Positions 54,990 to 63,447 of a DNA stretch of 64,000 bases are shown in pieces. Origin of the DNA: Streptomyces sp. IMTB 2501 (lineage in GTDB: Bacteria > Actinomycetota > Actinomycetes > Streptomycetales > Streptomycetaceae). The notes under the pieces are model-generated. The model was not told the DNA's origin, did no database searches, and saw only the letters and a program-made list of their open reading frames with translations. The stretch is taken from positions 310,001-374,000 of the forward strand of contig NZ_MQUS01000001.1 of NCBI RefSeq assembly GCF_001953885.1. Reading direction: 5' to 3'. The position numbers and the translations under genes are program-made. Numbering within the stretch: position 1 is the stretch's first letter; every line of letters begins with the position of its first letter.

Positions 54990-55356
54990 GTGCCTGCGGC
55001 AAGCGACCAGTCGAGCTGCTCGGCTACGTGACGACGGTGCGATCGGTGCCGTGAGAACTGGACCCCGGTCGGATGCACGACGTTCGGCCGCGGCGCGATC
55101 CCGGTGATGGTCAGCCGTTCACCGTAGATGTCCGTGATTCTGATCGCGCCGCTGCACCCGCTGCCGTCGGCGGAGAGGAAGTAGTCGTAGTTGGTACGCG
55201 GCAGTTGCTGCCGGCCATCCGCGGTGCGGACTTCGAGCGCGGCCACCGGATTCCGGTGTCCGATCGCCTGGATGCCGCACCAGTAGGGGCTGGAGCCGGT
55301 CTTGTACCGGATGGAGATGGTGCCGGCCGCACCGGGGCTCAGCAGGCTCCAGGCGG
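54990..55356 (-). pseudogene. expansin-like protein remnant (second copy)
   Basis: The minus strand carries WSLLSPGAAGTISIRYKTG, SPYWCGIQAIGHRNPVA, ALEVRTADGRQQLPR, and TDIYGERLTITGI, i.e. almost only the C-terminal CBM63-type domain of a bacterial expansin. It is similar to, but not identical with, the remnant at 17745-18205. Both ends are broken. 54923-54990 and 55357-55520 show no gene. Confidence 0.78.
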
Positions 55357-55438
55357 CTCCGCAGTGGGGTCACGCGGCAAGTCTGAGGAGATCGTGGGGG
55401 ATGGGTCGGCGGGGGCGAGTGGTGCCTCCTCCTGGCAT

Positions 55439-55464
55439 GCTGACTGTACGTCACTGAAGTCAGC
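55439..55464. promoter_or_regulatory. GCTGACT...AGTCAGC inverted repeat
   Basis: 7-bp perfect arms separated by 12 bases, in a gene-free stretch beyond the pirin stop. Could be a stray operator of a deleted gene or a weak hairpin; function unknown. Confidence 0.3.
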
Positions 55465-55522
55465 AATGGGAGTGGCATTCTCTTCGTCTCGCCAGGCGCC
55501 TCGTGGCACGGAAAATGGCAGC

Positions 55523-56488
55523 TCAGCGCATCCGACCCCGTGGTTTCAGCGGCACCGGCGGCAGCTGCGGCGCAGGCAACGGATTCCCGTCGTACCCCTT
55601 CACCTCGCCGAATTTCGACCCGCTCATCCACTCCTCACGGGCCTGTTCGATCTCTTCTTGCGTGCGGGCCACGAAATTCCACCACATGATCAGCTCCTCC
55701 GCGAACGGCTCGCCGCCGAGCAGCATGATCCCGGCGTCCGACCCGGCGCGCAGCGGGAGTTCGGAGCGGCCGCAGCCGAGGTAGAGCATCGAGCCGGGGA
55801 GCACCGGTACGCCGTCCACGTGGACCTCGCCGGACATGGCCAGCACGCCGTACTCGAAGTCGGGCTGCAGCGGCAGCCGTACGTCGGTGCCCCGGGTGAG
55901 GGCGAGGTCGGCGCCGACGATCGGGGTGTATGTCGTACCGGGCGAAGCGGATCCGTCGAGGTCGCCGAGGATGACGGTGGCGGTGAGGCCCGGCGCGGTG
56001 ACTGTGGGCAGGTCCGGGTGGTATTCGAACTTCGGCTCGGTGTGGCGGTGTTTGTCCGGCAGCGCGACCCACAGCTGGGCGCCGTGCAGGAAGCGGGCGT
56101 GCGGGCGCGGGCTCTCCTCGGAGTGGCTGATCGCGCGACCCGAGGTCATCAGGCCCAGCTGCCGGGGCCGGATGGTCTGCAGGCTGCCCGTCGAGTCCCG
56201 GTGCAGCACCTCGCCCTCGTGCAGCCAGCTGACCGTCTGCAGGCCGATGTGCGGATGCGGCGGGACCTGCATGCCGGGCTCGTCGGCGATGTCGTCGGGG
56301 CCGTAGTGGTCGACGAAGGCCCACGCGCCGATCATGCGGCGGCCGAGGTTGGGCAGCAGCCGGCGCACCTCGGTCGACTCGCCCAGCTTCACATGACGTG
56401 GGCTCAGCAGTTCGCGGACGGGCTCGGCGACGACGAATCCGCGGCCGCCGCAGACGCTGGGCACGGGCGCGCGGTCAAGGTTGCTCAT
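55523..56488 (-). CDS. pirin-family protein
   Basis: A 321-residue bicupin. The N-terminal cupin has HPHIGLQTVSWLHEGEV and HRDSTG, and the metal residues His, His, Glu, His expected of pirins are readable (PHPHIGL, HSEE region). LMTSGRAISHSEESP is diagnostic of the family. Pirins act as redox sensors or quercetinase-like dioxygenases. The ATG at 56488 excludes an upstream 43-residue non-homologous stretch. An inverted repeat at 56553-56570 lies in its promoter region. Confidence 0.9.
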   Translation of the reverse strand: MSNLDRAPVPSVCGGRGFVVAEPVRELLSPRHVKLGESTEVRRLLPNLGRRMIGAWAFVDHYGPDDIADEPGMQVPPHPHIGLQTVSWLHEGEVLHRDSTGSLQTIRPRQLGLMTSGRAISHSEESPRPHARFLHGAQLWVALPDKHRHTEPKFEYHPDLPTVTAPGLTATVILGDLDGSASPGTTYTPIVGADLALTRGTDVRLPLQPDFEYGVLAMSGEVHVDGVPVLPGSMLYLGCGRSELPLRAGSDAGIMLLGGEPFAEELIMWWNFVARTQEEIEQAREEWMSGSKFGEVKGYDGNPLPAPQLPPVPLKPRGRMR

Positions 56489-56552
56489 ACCGCCCAACTT
56501 AGCGGTGCGGAAGCCGGACCGGTGAGCACGGGAACCCGCATTTCCCTTGGGC

Positions 56553-56570
56553 AAGTCAATCAACTGACTT
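56553..56570. promoter_or_regulatory. AAGTCA-N6-TGACTT inverted repeat
   Basis: An 18-bp site with perfect 6-bp arms, in AT-richer DNA between pirin and the broken transporter gene. Size fits a MarR- or TetR-type operator. No such regulator gene survives here. Confidence 0.45.
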
Positions 56571-56583
56571 ATATTCGGAGGGT

Positions 56584-57033
56584 GTGCCGACCGTGTCACC
56601 GGTGGAGGCCCGACCATGTCTCATGCGCATCCTCGGCCCGCCGAGGCCGGGGGTCGACGCGGCGCGTACGAACCTGGTTGTCGCGGTGCCGGCCTTCGGC
56701 GGTGGGATCGTGGTCTCGCTGATGCAGACCCTGGTCGCCGGCATCGGTGTCACCCGCGTCGAGGCCGAACTGCGGCCCGGCGCCCAGGTGCGCGGCTCCG
56801 TGCGTGGTGGGGGGCGGATCGCTCGGAGACTCCCGGGTGACCCTGCTGGACGCTGCGGGCAACGTCGTCGCCACAACCACCATCGCGACGACGGGGCGTA
56901 CGCCTTCTCCGACGTGGACGGCGGCCCGTACATGCTCATCGCGGCCGGTTACCCGCCCCGGGCCCCCGGAGTGTCCGTGTACGGCACGGACGTCGAGCAC
57001 CACGAGAGCGAACTCGCGTACCCGGGGGCATAG
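56584..57033 (+). pseudogene. drug-efflux MFS transporter fused to Cna/carboxypeptidase-like domain, core deleted
   Basis: The frame begins with about 35 residues ending NLVVAVPAFGGGIVVSLMQTLV, the first membrane helix of DHA2-type MFS exporters. It then jumps to RVEAELRPGAQVRGSVRGGG, GDSRVTLLDAAGNVVATTT and DDGAYAFSDVDGG, a carboxypeptidase regulatory-like beta-sandwich, with two frameshifts on the way (for example near 56820). Such domains occur at the C-terminus of some Streptomyces MFS proteins. The other helices are deleted. Confidence 0.65.
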
Positions 57034-57068
57034 TTCGGGCCTTCTGCCCGACGAGGCCGGACTCAGGG

Positions 57069-57404
57069 TTGCGGCGCGCTCGGGGAGGGCTCCGCCGTGG
57101 ACGGGCTCTCCGTGGTCGGTACCGGGGACGGTGTGCTGATCGTCGGGTGCGGGGGCCGAGCCGGCTCAGCCGGGCGGGACGGGCCGCCGCGTACGGCGAA
57201 GAACACCAGCGCGGCCACGGCGGCGAGTGCCAGCACGCCCACCACGGCCCGGCGCAACGCCACCCGGCGGGGCCGCACCGCATCCGTCGGCGGGCGCAGG
57301 GGCCGCAGGTCGGCCGCACCGACGGAGCGCGCCCGCGCGTCCAGCGAGGCCCGCAGCCGCTCCTCGACCAGCGTCCGGTCGACTCCCGTACCGCCTCCGC
57401 TCAT
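57069..57404 (-). CDS. single-pass membrane protein, possible anti-sigma factor
   Basis: A 112-residue protein: charged cytosolic N-terminus (LVEERLRASLDARA), one membrane helix (AVVGVLALAAVAALVFFAV, about residues 52-70) and a Pro/Ser/Thr-rich outer tail. Its ATG overlaps the sigma gene stop by 4 bases, which is the usual position of an anti-sigma factor. No zinc-binding His-Cys motif is present, so the role is inferred from position only. Confidence 0.72.
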
Positions 57405-58102
57405 CGCAACCCCTCCAGGCGTCGGCCGAGCGCGTCCAGGGCCCGGCTGGCCGTGGACTTGACGGCACCCCGCGACAGGCCGAGCGTCTCGGCGATCTCG
57501 GCCTCGCTCAGATGCGACCAGTAGCGCAGCACCAGCACCTCCCGCTGCCGCCGGGTCAGCGTGCGCAGGGCCGCCAGCACCTCCCGGTGGTCCTCATGCA
57601 GCAGCACGTCCTCCTCCGGGGCGGGCGCGTGCCCCTCGGCTGCGGGGGTGTGCGCCCGTACGGTCCGGCGCCGGCGCAGCACCGAGCGGGCCGCGTTGAC
57701 CACGCTGGTCCGCAGATACGCCTCCGGGTCGTCGAGCGAGGCGAGCCGGTGACCGTGCCGACGGAACAGCGCGGTGAAGGCGTCCTGTACGACGTCCTCG
57801 GCCGTCGGCACATCGTCCACCAGCAGCACCGCCAGCCGGACCAGGGAGAGCCGGCGGTGGTGGTACAACTCCTCGATCCCGGGCGGATGTTCGGCTCCGG
57901 AGAGGGAGAGCGGGGCGGAGTCGGAGCCCGTACCGGGAGCTGCCGGATCGGAGGGTGTGTGCGTGCGGGCGAGGACGAGAACGCGGGCGCGGGCGCGGGT
58001 CCGCAGCGCACGTGTGATGCGCCGCCAGGGTGTGGGGCGCCGTGGGCTGCCGGCCGCCCGGTCCCGGGGCAGAACCGCCGCCGGTGGTGTCGCTGTCGTC
58101 AT
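57401..58102 (-). CDS. ECF RNA polymerase sigma factor (SigE-like family)
   Basis: A 233-residue sigma-70 family factor. After an about 75-residue N-terminal extension rich in Arg/Pro/Ala, region 2 reads LVRLAVLLVDDVPTAEDVVQDAFTALF (in part) and region 4 reads LTRRQREVLVLRYW, SEAEIAETLGLSRGAVKSTASRA. It is coupled to the membrane protein at 57069. A gene for a secreted Pro/Thr-repeat protein lies 73 bases upstream on the same strand and may be its target or partner. Confidence 0.9.
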   Translation of the reverse strand: MTTATPPAAVLPRDRAAGSPRRPTPWRRITRALRTRARARVLVLARTHTPSDPAAPGTGSDSAPLSLSGAEHPPGIEELYHHRRLSLVRLAVLLVDDVPTAEDVVQDAFTALFRRHGHRLASLDDPEAYLRTSVVNAARSVLRRRRTVRAHTPAAEGHAPAPEEDVLLHEDHREVLAALRTLTRRQREVLVLRYWSHLSEAEIAETLGLSRGAVKSTASRALDALGRRLEGLR

Positions 58103-58175
58103 GGGTCTCCCGGAGCCGGGAGCGGGGCGCCGCCGAACGACGGCCCGCTTCCGGCCCCTGCCTCGATGGTGCTGC

Positions 58176-58634
58176 TCAGTGGTGCTGCGGAACCGGCGCC
58201 GGGGTGGCGGGGCCGTGGTGCGCGAGGTGCCCGGGCCGCACCGGCGCCGGCACGGGGCTCGGGGCGGCGTGTGCGGGGGACGACGGTACGGGGCTCGGGG
58301 CGGCGCACGTCGGGGCCGGGAGCGGCGCCGGAGTGGCCGGTACGGGCTGAGGTGTCGCCGTGCGGACCGGTGACGGCACCGGAGTCGGGGTTCCGGTGTG
58401 GACCGGGGAGGGGACGGGGGACGGGGTTGCGGTGTGGACCGGGGAGGGCACTGGGGTCGGGGTTGCGGTGTGGACCGGCGACGGCACGGGGGACGGGGTC
58501 GCGTGGCTGCCGCTCTGGGCCGCCTGGGCGGTCATGGTGCCGGCGACCGCCAGGGCCGCGCCCACGGCGGAGACCCCCAGGGCGGCACGGAGCCTTCGGG
58601 CACGGCTGGGGTGGGATGCACGGTGTGCGGACAT
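58176..58634 (-). CDS. secreted Pro/Thr-rich repeat protein
   Basis: A 152-residue protein with a signal peptide (RRLRAALGVSAVGAALAVAGT, cleavage near residue 38 at AQA). The mature part is almost wholly Pro, Thr, Val and Ser with 12-residue repeats of HTATPTPVPSPV type (four copies, residues about 47-96), then a looser Pro/Ala/His tail. No enzyme motif is visible. Extended, O-glycosylation-prone cell-wall spacer proteins look like this. AAGGAAC precedes the ATG at 58634. Confidence 0.72.
   Translation of the reverse strand: MSAHRASHPSRARRLRAALGVSAVGAALAVAGTMTAQAAQSGSHATPSPVPSPVHTATPTPVPSPVHTATPSPVPSPVHTGTPTPVPSPVRTATPQPVPATPAPLPAPTCAAPSPVPSSPAHAAPSPVPAPVRPGHLAHHGPATPAPVPQHH
58365..58500. 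repeat. 36-bp tandem repeat inside the secreted protein gene
   Basis: Three to four degenerate 36-bp units encode the 12-residue Pro/Thr repeats. The period is a multiple of three and the reading frame is kept, in contrast to the minisatellite at 58735. Confidence 0.75.
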
Positions 58635-58734
58635 GGGTTCCTTCGGTCGTTCGGGGTCGGACATCTGGTCGAAGTGGAGGCCTCCATCCCGACAGACGTC
58701 CGACCCCGCCCGAGGTTGCAGGCGACGACCGAAG

Positions 58735-59470
58735 AATTTTCCGCGCCTGCCGCGCCTGCCGCGCCCACCGTGCCTGCCGTGCCTGCCGCGCCGGCTGCTC
58801 CTGCCCGCGCCCGCCGCGCCTGCCGTGCCTGCCCGCGCTCGCCGCGCCTGCCCGTGCCCGACGTGCCTGCCACGCCCGCAGTGCCTGTCCCCGCCCGCTG
58901 CGCCTGCCCGCGTTCGCCGCGCCCGCCCGCGCCTGCCGTGCCTGCCGCGCCGGCTGCTCCTGCCCGCGCCCGCCGCGCCTGCCGTGCCTGCCCGCGCTCG
59001 CCGCGCCCGCCGTGCCTGTCCCCGCCGGCTGCGCCTGCCCGTGTTCGCCGCGCCTGCCCGTGCCCGACGTGCCTGCCACGCCCGCAGTGCCTGTCCCCGC
59101 CCGCTGCGCCTGCCCGCGTTCGCCACGCCCGCCCGCGCCTGCCGTGCCTGCCACGCTCGCCCGCGCCTGCCGTGCCCGCCGCGCCTGCCGTGCCTGCCCG
59201 CGCTCGCCGCGCCCGCCGTGCCTGTCCCCGCCGGCTGCGCCTGCCCGTGTTCGCCACGCCCGCCCGCGCCCACTGAGCCTGCCCCGCCCACCGTGCTTGC
59301 CCCCGCCCCGCCATACTTGCCTGCGCCGCCGTGCTTGCCCCCGCGCCGCCGTGCTTGCCCGCCCCGCCGCGCCTGCCGTGCTCGCCGTACCCCGCGCCCG
59401 CCCGCGCCCGCCGTGCCCGCGCACCCGCCGCCCCTCCCGGGCCGACTGCGTCGCCTGACGCGGGCGGCTT
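58735..59470. repeat. GC-rich minisatellite with higher-order repeats
   Basis: About 735 bases built from variants of gcctgccgtgcctgcccgcg, with longer copied blocks. The block around ggctgctcctgcccgcgcc recurs 159 bases apart (58793, 58952). A block starting acgtgcctgccacgcccgca recurs 206 bases apart (58861, 59067) and runs about 80 bases nearly unchanged. Because 206 is not a multiple of three, the copies are read in different frames. The long open frames across it therefore look like a by-product of composition. It lies between a transposase remnant and the secreted repeat protein. Confidence 0.85.
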
Positions 59471-59660
59471 GCAGACGGACACCCTCCAACAGCCAACGGC
59501 GCACGGTCGAGGCGGAGACCTCGTAGGTGCCGCCCATGTCGGCAAGGCGCAGGTCATGGCGGAGCGCGGTGAGGACGACCAGAGCGATCTTCCCGGGCGG
59601 CAGTTTCCGCCGCCGTGAGCCGATCTCCTTCAGGTAGCCACGGATCAGGTCGGCGACCAT
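59459..59660 (-). pseudogene. IS5-like DDE transposase, N-terminal remnant
   Basis: About 67 residues from the ATG at 59660: MVADLIRGYLKEIG, KLPPGKIALVVLTALRHDLRL (in part) and VSASTVRRWLLE form the N-terminal helix-turn-helix of the DDE_Tnp_4 transposases of Streptomyces. It runs directly into the minisatellite. The catalytic domain is absent and no terminal inverted repeats are seen. 59661-60091 shows no convincing gene. Confidence 0.72.
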
Positions 59661-60091
59661 GTCCAAGGATGCAGTGTGGTCAGCGGCAGGCGGCTCTGGT
59701 GGACAAGCCCGTCCGAGCCTCGACGGCAGTCCGAGTCGCTGGCTGGGAGTTCTTCGACATGGACACCCCAACACCCTGCGGGGGCCCACCGGTTACGCCA
59801 TGATCTGGCCACGGTTGCCGGACCAGCCTGCAGGCGTCACGGCCTGCCGGGGTGCGGGTGTGGGTGCGGGTGCGGCCAAGGCCAAGGGAGTCGGGCCCTG
59901 TAACGCTGCGGTGATTGCGTCGCATGCGTTCCGCGAGTCCGCCGTCTTCGGCACGGTGTGTGGAACCGCAAGATCCTTCGAGCGGGCGTGCTCGCGCCGT
60001 TCGAGATCGACGTCCTGGAGTCCCGCGCCCCTCGATCTCCTCGCGGCCCGTGAGGTACTGTCCGAGTAACACGCGCTCTTCGCCCGATGCT

Positions 60092-61315
60092 TCAGTCGGC
60101 GTCGATGTAGGGCGTGTCGTCCGTGGTCCAGGTAAGCCGGTCCACGTACAGGGCCCTCGTCCTGAGATCGCCACCGTCACAGGTCCAGATACCGTGATAG
60201 GCGATGAAGTCGTCCTCTCCCTGGCTGAACACGGTGGCCCCGCCCGGCCCGGACAACTGGTCGGCACTCCCTGGTACACAACCGTCGCGAGGTTGCTCGG
60301 CGCCACTCGGTGCCGAGTTCTTGGGTGTGCCTTGCCCCGGGTGAGCCGGGCCGGTGCTCAGGTTCACGTCGGAGTCCAGCAGTTTGGTGCCCGACTTCTG
60401 ATATCCGCCGGTGAGGCTCTTGCTTGTGGCATAGCCGGTGTAATAGCCGGGGTTGTTGTACCAGCCGGCGGAGTAGAACAACACGTAGTTCGTGCCGTGG
60501 TGTACCAGGAATGGTGCCTCCAGTTGGCCGTTCTCGGGGTCGTTGAAGGATGGATCGGCCTCCAGGATCTTGGTTGGTTCCCCGTCCCATTGCAGTCCCT
60601 GCCGTCCGAGGTCGACGAACTTGCGGAGGTAGATCTCACTCGGCACCCGCTGGTCCGGGTTGTCGCTTCGGACGGCCTCGACCTTGTACACGATGTAGCG
60701 GGAGCCGTCGGTGTCCACGAAGACGGCAGGGTCGATCACGCCTCGGCGTTGGCCGTCGGGGCCGTTCGGACCGCAGAACAGTTCGGTCGGCGCGGCATCG
60801 AAGTGAATGTCCGGGCCGACGTGGTCGGCGGTGGCCATGCCCACGCAGTGTCCCTCTCCGGCTCCGGTTCTGGGCAGCGCGGAATACAGCATCAGATACC
60901 CGCCGGCGGGGCGGGTGGAGACATCCGGCGCCCACACCTGCGGGGCCGCGCCCGCCTGACCCACCGGTGCGGTCCACGCCCCGGCATCGGGCAGCGCATC
61001 CGACCGAGCGCCGGAGTCATCGTGCAGGGGCTGCCACTCACCGGCAGGGTTCGTGGTCACCGACCTGGCCACGGGAACGCGGGTCGCGGCGGGTTCGGGC
61101 AGGTCCGTCTGTGACGAGAACGCGTACCACAGCCCATCCTCTCCCCTGACCACCCCTGGGTCGGCGAAGTCCTCCTCGATCTTCAACTTGCCGGTATCGG
61201 TCTTCGGCAGGCCCGGCGAGGCCATCGCCCCGCCGGTTCCTCCCGCTGGCACCACGAGCGTCATCGCGCCGATCAAGCCGGCGACGACTCCCCGCCGTAA
61301 CGGTTTCACGTGCAT
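60092..61315 (-). CDS. secreted GH43-type glycosidase
   Basis: A 407-residue secreted protein: signal peptide (RRGVVAGLIGAMTLVVPAGG), then a five-bladed propeller with the base Asp in EEDFADPGVVRGEDGLW, VWAPDVSTRPAGGYLMLYSA, the Asp in RRGVIDPAVFVD, the acid Glu in GQLEAPFLVHHG and a C-terminal FIAYHGI strand with its His. These fit GH43 arabinan- or xylan-acting enzymes, with no extra module. I chose the ATG at 61315 (GGAGTGGGG upstream) because upstream frames lack signal character. It diverges from the nSTAND gene at 61495. Confidence 0.85.
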   Translation of the reverse strand: MHVKPLRRGVVAGLIGAMTLVVPAGGTGGAMASPGLPKTDTGKLKIEEDFADPGVVRGEDGLWYAFSSQTDLPEPAATRVPVARSVTTNPAGEWQPLHDDSGARSDALPDAGAWTAPVGQAGAAPQVWAPDVSTRPAGGYLMLYSALPRTGAGEGHCVGMATADHVGPDIHFDAAPTELFCGPNGPDGQRRGVIDPAVFVDTDGSRYIVYKVEAVRSDNPDQRVPSEIYLRKFVDLGRQGLQWDGEPTKILEADPSFNDPENGQLEAPFLVHHGTNYVLFYSAGWYNNPGYYTGYATSKSLTGGYQKSGTKLLDSDVNLSTGPAHPGQGTPKNSAPSGAEQPRDGCVPGSADQLSGPGGATVFSQGEDDFIAYHGIWTCDGGDLRTRALYVDRLTWTTDDTPYIDAD

Positions 61316-61391
61316 GATCCCCACTCCTTCTCCCGTCCTGTGGCGGATGCCTGGAACCGGTCGCCTCACACCCTGAGGTATAGGACAGTTG

Positions 61392-61420
61392 GATTGTTCG
61401 GCGTCGACCACCGAACAATC
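61392..61420. promoter_or_regulatory. 10-bp inverted repeat in divergent promoter
   Basis: GATTGTTCGG-N9-CCGAACAATC, perfect 10-bp arms, 75 bp before the nSTAND start and 76 bp before the GH43 start. The strongest operator-like element of the right end. The nSTAND protein itself begins with an HTH domain, so autoregulation is possible. Confidence 0.65.
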
Positions 61421-61494
61421 GAACGACGGCATGCGTAACACCGTGTCGCACGGCGACCGCAGGGGGCGGACGCCGGCACGGAAGGGGGAGAGCT

Positions 61495-63447
61495 GTGCCT
61501 CGGCGCGAACGACCACTGGACCCTGGCGATGACGCGTTAACCCGCTTCGCGGCCGACCTGCGCACCCTGCGAGTGAAAGCGGGCAGCCCTCCGTACCGGG
61601 AACTGGGACGCCGAGCGCACTACTCCGCCGGAACTCTCTCCGACGCGGCGAGCGGGCGTCGCCTTCCCTCACTGCAGGTCACACTGGCGTACGTGCGCGC
61701 ATGCGACGGCGAAACCGAGGAATGGGAACGGCGCTGGCACGCGCTCGCCGGCGAACTCGCCGCCCGATCGGCACCCGATCACGCACCGACCGATGACACA
61801 CCTCCTCCCTACGTCGGACTGGCGGCCTTCCAACCCGAGGACGCCGAGCGGTTCTTCGGCCGGGAAACACTCACCCAGCAACTGCTGGACAAGGTGGCGG
61901 ATCGGCGCTTCCTCGGCGTGTTCGGCGCCTCGGGCGTCGGTAAATCCTCACTGCTGCGGGCCGGACTCATCGCACAGCTACGCCGCAGCGCCGCCGAACC
62001 GCCGGTCATCGTGATGACCCCGGGCCCCCGTCCGATCGAGGAATGCGCCGTTCAGCTCTCCGGCCTGACCGGCCGGCCCGCAGCCTCGCTCCTCGCCGAA
62101 CTCCGTGCCGACGCGGCCAACCTGCACCTTCGGGTACGCCAGGCGCTGGCCGACCGCCGCGCCACCGACCTCCTCCTCGTCATCGACCAATTCGAGGAGA
62201 TCTTCACGCTCTGCCGCGACCCCCGGGAACGAGAGCTGTTCATCAACGCGCTGATCACCGCCACCCATGCACCGACCAGCCGGTCCCGGGTCGTCATCGG
62301 CATCCGGACGGACTTCTACAGCCAATGCGCCCCCTACCCGGAGCTGGCCGGCGCGCTGCAGGACGGGCAGATACTGGTCGGCCCGATGACCACGGACCAA
62401 CTGCGCCGAGCCATCACCGAGCCTGCGGTACGCCTAGGTCATACCGTCGAAACATCCCTGCTGGTCACGCTCGTGGCCGACTCGGCCGGTGAAGCCTGCG
62501 TGCTGCCCCTGCTCTCGCACGCGCTGCTGGCAACCTGGCGACGCCGTCGCGGCAACACGCTCACCCTCGCCGGATACCAGGCAGCAGGCGGTATCCAGCA
62601 CGCATTGGCACACACCGCCGAGACCGTCTACCAGGCTCTCACCGACGACGAACGAGACCTGGTCAAAGACCTCCTGATGCGGCTCGTCGCCCTCGCCGAC
62701 GATCCCGGCGACGGCGAAGACACCAAGCGACGCATCAGCCGGGACGAACTCCCCGCCGATCCGCGTATCCGAAATGTGCTCGAACGATTTGCCGCGGCGC
62801 GACTGATCACACTCGACGGCGACAGCATCCAGATCACCCACGAAGCACTGATCCGCTGCTGGTCACGCCTGCGCGACTGGCTGACCACGAACCGGGAAAA
62901 CCTGCATCTGCGTCGCCACCTCACCGAGGCCGCCGAGGACTGGGAAGCCCTCAACCGGGATCCCGGAGAGCTCTACCGGGGGAATCGGCTGGAACGCGTC
63001 CGGCAATTGGCCGTCGGCAATCCCGCCACACTCAGCCCGCGGGAGCAGGCGTTCGTCAACGCCAGCATCGCCGCCGAAACCGACCACCATGCCGAAATTC
63101 GCCGCCATACCCGCCGGAAACACCTGCTGTTCGCCATGCTGGCACTCGTTGTGGCAACGGGAACAGCCGTCATCACCATGTACCCCACGTCACAAGGAAG
63201 CGGCAATACTCCATGCTGGACGTCGTTCGACCCGGTCAATCCCGAGGGTGCGCCGATGGACCAGTATTACCGCAACTGCGAAAAAGCAGAAAGGAGGGTC
63301 GCCGCTGTGGATGAGGAAGACAAGTACCAGCACAAGACCGTCTTCGACCTGCAACCGGATGAAGTCGCCCACTGGCGCTGGAACAGCACCACCAAAGACC
63401 ACCACTACACGACGGTATACGTGACGACACGCGGCAGCGGACGCTGA
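61495..63447 (+). CDS. HTH-nSTAND NTPase with membrane helix and exported C-terminal domain
   Basis: A 650-residue protein. Residues about 14-70 form an XRE-like HTH (FAADLRTLRVKAGSPPYRELGRR, then SAGTLSDAASGRRLPSL). A novel-STAND P-loop NTPase follows: YVGLAAFQPEDAERFFGRE, Walker A GASGVGKS (144-151), Walker B LLLVIDQFEE (226-235), with IGIRTDFY and PLLSHALLATW downstream, and winged-helix/HETHS-like segments (ITHEALIRCW). One membrane helix at about 543-564 precedes a 77-residue outer domain starting CWTSFDPVNPEGAP, with a second Cys in YYRNC and ending HHYTTVYVTT. The WD40 repeats usual in this class are absent. A similar end occurs in the convergent gene at 63718. The GTG at 61495 has GGGGGAG. 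Confidence 0.87.
   Translation: MPRRERPLDPGDDALTRFAADLRTLRVKAGSPPYRELGRRAHYSAGTLSDAASGRRLPSLQVTLAYVRACDGETEEWERRWHALAGELAARSAPDHAPTDDTPPPYVGLAAFQPEDAERFFGRETLTQQLLDKVADRRFLGVFGASGVGKSSLLRAGLIAQLRRSAAEPPVIVMTPGPRPIEECAVQLSGLTGRPAASLLAELRADAANLHLRVRQALADRRATDLLLVIDQFEEIFTLCRDPRERELFINALITATHAPTSRSRVVIGIRTDFYSQCAPYPELAGALQDGQILVGPMTTDQLRRAITEPAVRLGHTVETSLLVTLVADSAGEACVLPLLSHALLATWRRRRGNTLTLAGYQAAGGIQHALAHTAETVYQALTDDERDLVKDLLMRLVALADDPGDGEDTKRRISRDELPADPRIRNVLERFAAARLITLDGDSIQITHEALIRCWSRLRDWLTTNRENLHLRRHLTEAAEDWEALNRDPGELYRGNRLERVRQLAVGNPATLSPREQAFVNASIAAETDHHAEIRRHTRRKHLLFAMLALVVATGTAVITMYPTSQGSGNTPCWTSFDPVNPEGAPMDQYYRNCEKAERRVAAVDEEDKYQHKTVFDLQPDEVAHWRWNSTTKDHHYTTVYVTTRGSGR

Noticed and set aside
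57227..59458. A 743-codon open frame on the plus strand with Cys/Arg/Pro repeats
   Set aside because: It lies antisense to the sigma factor, membrane protein and secreted protein genes and then runs through the minisatellite. Its repeats change frame, and no ribosome site or signal fits. It is a by-product of GC-rich composition.
58735..59470. CRISPR array
   Set aside because: Repeat units are variable and contiguous, without unique spacers of constant size, and no cas gene is near.
58176..59789. A 537-codon minus-strand frame that would join a transposase N-terminus, a collagen-like Gly/Arg stretch and the Pro/Thr protein
   Set aside because: The middle part is the minisatellite, which does not keep frame between copies, and the last part has its own signal peptide and ribosome site. 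Three unrelated segments are open by composition.
59840..60070. Short plus-strand frames with a VWNRKILRAGVLAPFEIDVLE-like stretch
   Set aside because: No start signal and no family I can name with confidence; left as unassigned sequence.
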